A stretch of DNA of 8,302 nucleotides. It comes from an uncultured Bacteroidales bacterium. Lineage in GTDB: Bacteria; Bacteroidota; Bacteroidia; Bacteroidales; UBA932. Below, piece after piece: positions 6,975-8,302 of this stretch. The position numbers and the translations under genes were made by a program. The DNA is taken from assembly GCA_902461985.1 (NCBI GenBank), contig CABQAB010000082.1, forward strand, positions 1-8,302. Reading direction: 5' to 3'. The notes beneath the pieces were generated by a model, which was not told the origin of the DNA, ran no database searches, and was given only the letters and a program-made list of their open reading frames with translations. Numbering within the stretch: position 1 is the first letter of the stretch; each line of letters opens with the position of its first letter.

Positions 6975-8302
6975 TTATTCATAATGGAAAACAAGCTCGG
7001 CCATATAGAAATTTCCGGTGGACGAATTGACGAGATAATACTGAGTCCCGGCTTCCGTATTGCCTACGTCCCATCTGTGGTCATGCTTCGAGGACGAAAG
7101 AGCGACTTCTTCGCCGCCGGTGACAGGGGTTTTCATGTCGCCCTTGCACACGGAGAAATTCAGTCTCTTTGGAGATGAAGAACTTGTCCTGAAATAAACG
7201 GACTTCAGCCTATGGCCTTCGACTGCCGGGATGGTGAAATAGCTGCCGGCACCGCCTCCGCAGTTCATACCACCGGTTTTCGTACACCACATTCCAGCCG
7301 TGGACCACAGTCCTATGCCATAGCCGCTCCTGAGCAGCAGCTGTCCTTCTTTCTTGAAGTAAGGGTCGCTGTCATTGCCCGTCTTGGAAGTCGGGGTATC
7401 GGCTTTTGAAGGAGATATGAACGGCCACCGGGCCTCGTCCACGAGCGTGCCGGTCTCGTTGTCTATCATAACCATTCCCAAAGCCGGCTCCTGGCTGATT
7501 TCAAAGAACACAGGTTCAGTGCCTTCAGCCTGCATACGGATACGTGCAGTGGCAGTCCTGCCGAAACAGCAGGCCGGCGGGAAAAGCAGAGTGACTGACT
7601 CATCGTCCTTGCTGCCTGAATCCGCCGAAAGTTCCATTGAATCGAAACCGTCGCAGGATTCCACTGATGCCGTCCAGTCCACATTGGTCCGGAACTTCAG
7701 TTCATAATTCACACGGGCAGGGAGAACCGATGCAGAACCGCTTTCCTCCTCGAATTTCAGATAAGGCACACCCCTGTCCTGGACTATGTTCACTACAGCC
7801 GCGCCGCAACCCTGCGCCTCGAAAACGATGCGTACTGATTTCGTGCTCCCGTTGTCAAGGTTCTCGCCCACACTGAGGTTCACGCTGCCGTTCCCCTCTC
7901 CGGACTCCATGTCTATCGAGGCCTCCGCCGTGGAAGACCCGTCGATGCGTGCCGTCCACGCCACGTTTGAACGGACTTCCAAGGGGTAGACAGCCGCATC
8001 CGAGGAAACCGTCTCCGGACCTGAGGCCGAAAGTCTCGGCACGAGCGCGGACTGGTCCACGGCTATGCTGTAGAGAGAGCCGTCTGACCAGAACTCTATC
8101 TTCGCGCTTCTACCCTCGCCCTTGTTGTCGGCAGCATTGAGCACAAGCATCACTTCAGACTTGAATTCTTCGAGATTGAGGTGCTCGTACGCTGACAGTT
8201 CCAGCCAGTCGCCGCTTTGCTCCACTCCCGCGCTCCAGCTTCTGTTGGAGACGATTGAAATATCTTTTGAAATTACTGTTTGTCTGCCTGTTGCTGGGCA
8301 TT
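6975..8302 (-). CDS. BACON-like Ig-repeat surface protein with C-terminal beta-sandwich domain (5' end beyond window)
   Basis: The reading frame is open to the right edge, so the start, and any signal or lipoprotein sequence, lies outside; 441 codons are visible. A GTG at 8225 is internal (coding continues upstream as TVISKDISIVSNRSWSAG) and is not the true start. Numbering visible residues from the edge, there are three Ig-like repeats with SNRSWSA, SNVAWTA and TNVDWTA motifs around W22, W115 and W209. Each ends in a strand such as YSIAVDQ, VVNIVQD or FFEISQE. This is the BACON pattern, a family found in Bacteroidota surface proteins and glycan-degrading enzymes and thought to bind carbohydrate or mucin, or to act as a spacer. 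Residues from about 275 form a further domain, rich in Gly, Ser and aromatics, with YFTIPAVEGHRLKSV and a last strand FYMAELVFHYE; it looks like a beta-sandwich, and I cannot name its family. No catalytic motif is visible. A role as a surface ligand-binding partner of the downstream receptors is inference from position. Confidence 0.82.
   Translation of the reverse strand, partial: CPATGRQTVISKDISIVSNRSWSAGVEQSGDWLELSAYEHLNLEEFKSEVMLVLNAADNKGEGRSAKIEFWSDGSLYSIAVDQSALVPRLSASGPETVSSDAAVYPLEVRSNVAWTARIDGSSTAEASIDMESGEGNGSVNLSVGENLDNGSTKSVRIVFEAQGCGAAVVNIVQDRGVPYLKFEEESGSASVLPARVNYELKFRTNVDWTASVESCDGFDSMELSADSGSKDDESVTLLFPPACCFGRTATARIRMQAEGTEPVFFEISQEPALGMVMIDNETGTLVDEARWPFISPSKADTPTSKTGNDSDPYFKKEGQLLLRSGYGIGLWSTAGMWCTKTGGMNCGGGAGSYFTIPAVEGHRLKSVYFRTSSSSPKRLNFSVCKGDMKTPVTGGEEVALSSSKHDHRWDVGNTEAGTQYYLVNSSTGNFYMAELVFHYE
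7491..8300 (-). repeat. Three tandem BACON-like Ig domains within the upstream protein
   Basis: Three consecutive protein repeats of about 90 residues are seen at roughly 8300-8052, 8045-7776 and 7763-7491. Each carries the motif [S/T]-N-x-x-W-[S/T]-A near its start, and the tryptophans are 93 and 94 residues apart. Each closes with a hydrophobic strand followed by D/E-Q or Q-D/E. The repeats have diverged outside these motifs, and no DNA-level repetition was noticed, so this is an old domain duplication rather than a recent one. The first repeat is cut by the window edge and more copies may lie upstream. Confidence 0.7.

Noticed and set aside
6975..8225. Treating the GTG at 8225 as the start of the BACON protein
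   Set aside because: The frame stays open to the window edge and the residues before the GTG (SNRSWSAG) match the [S/T]-N-x-x-W-[S/T]-A motif of the other two repeats, so coding begins upstream of the window.

Overview
The window looks like part of a Bacteroidota genome, most likely Bacteroidales. The reason is a SusC-type TonB-dependent receptor with a CarboxypepD_reg-like N-terminal extension, followed at once by a SusD-type lipoprotein. A protein made of BACON-like Ig repeats lies upstream. These families together are characteristic of that phylum. The genus cannot be fixed from the sequence. GC content looks near or slightly above half by eye, which would suit gut Bacteroidales with moderate GC rather than low-GC Bacteroides, but this is only an impression.

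All coding is on the minus strand, so transcription runs from the right edge to the left. In that order there are four genes: (1) the 3' part of a BACON/Ig-repeat protein (right edge to 6975); (2) a short SusC-like TonB-dependent receptor of about 792 residues with no N-terminal extension (6970-4592); (3) a full-length SusC of 1055 residues (4579-1412); (4) a SusD-like lipoprotein (from 1399), cut off by the left edge shortly after its conserved C-terminal FAEVYLISAEA motif. The gaps between genes are 4, 12 and 12 bases. No promoter, terminator, RNA gene, mobile element, CRISPR array or non-coding stretch longer than 12 bases was seen, so the window appears to be the inside of one operon.

Genes 3 and 4 form a standard SusCD nutrient-uptake pair. 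SusD captures a glycan or peptide ligand at the cell surface and closes over the SusC barrel, and TonB-ExbBD powers import. No glycoside hydrolase, peptidase, sulfatase, sigma/anti-sigma pair or sensor is present, so the substrate cannot be inferred. The less ordinary part is the upstream half: a second, reduced SusC-family receptor with no recognisable TonB box or carboxypeptidase-like extension, next to a BACON-repeat protein rather than its own SusD. Whether these two form a non-standard receptor/lid pair, or are accessory surface-binding parts of the same locus, is the main open question.
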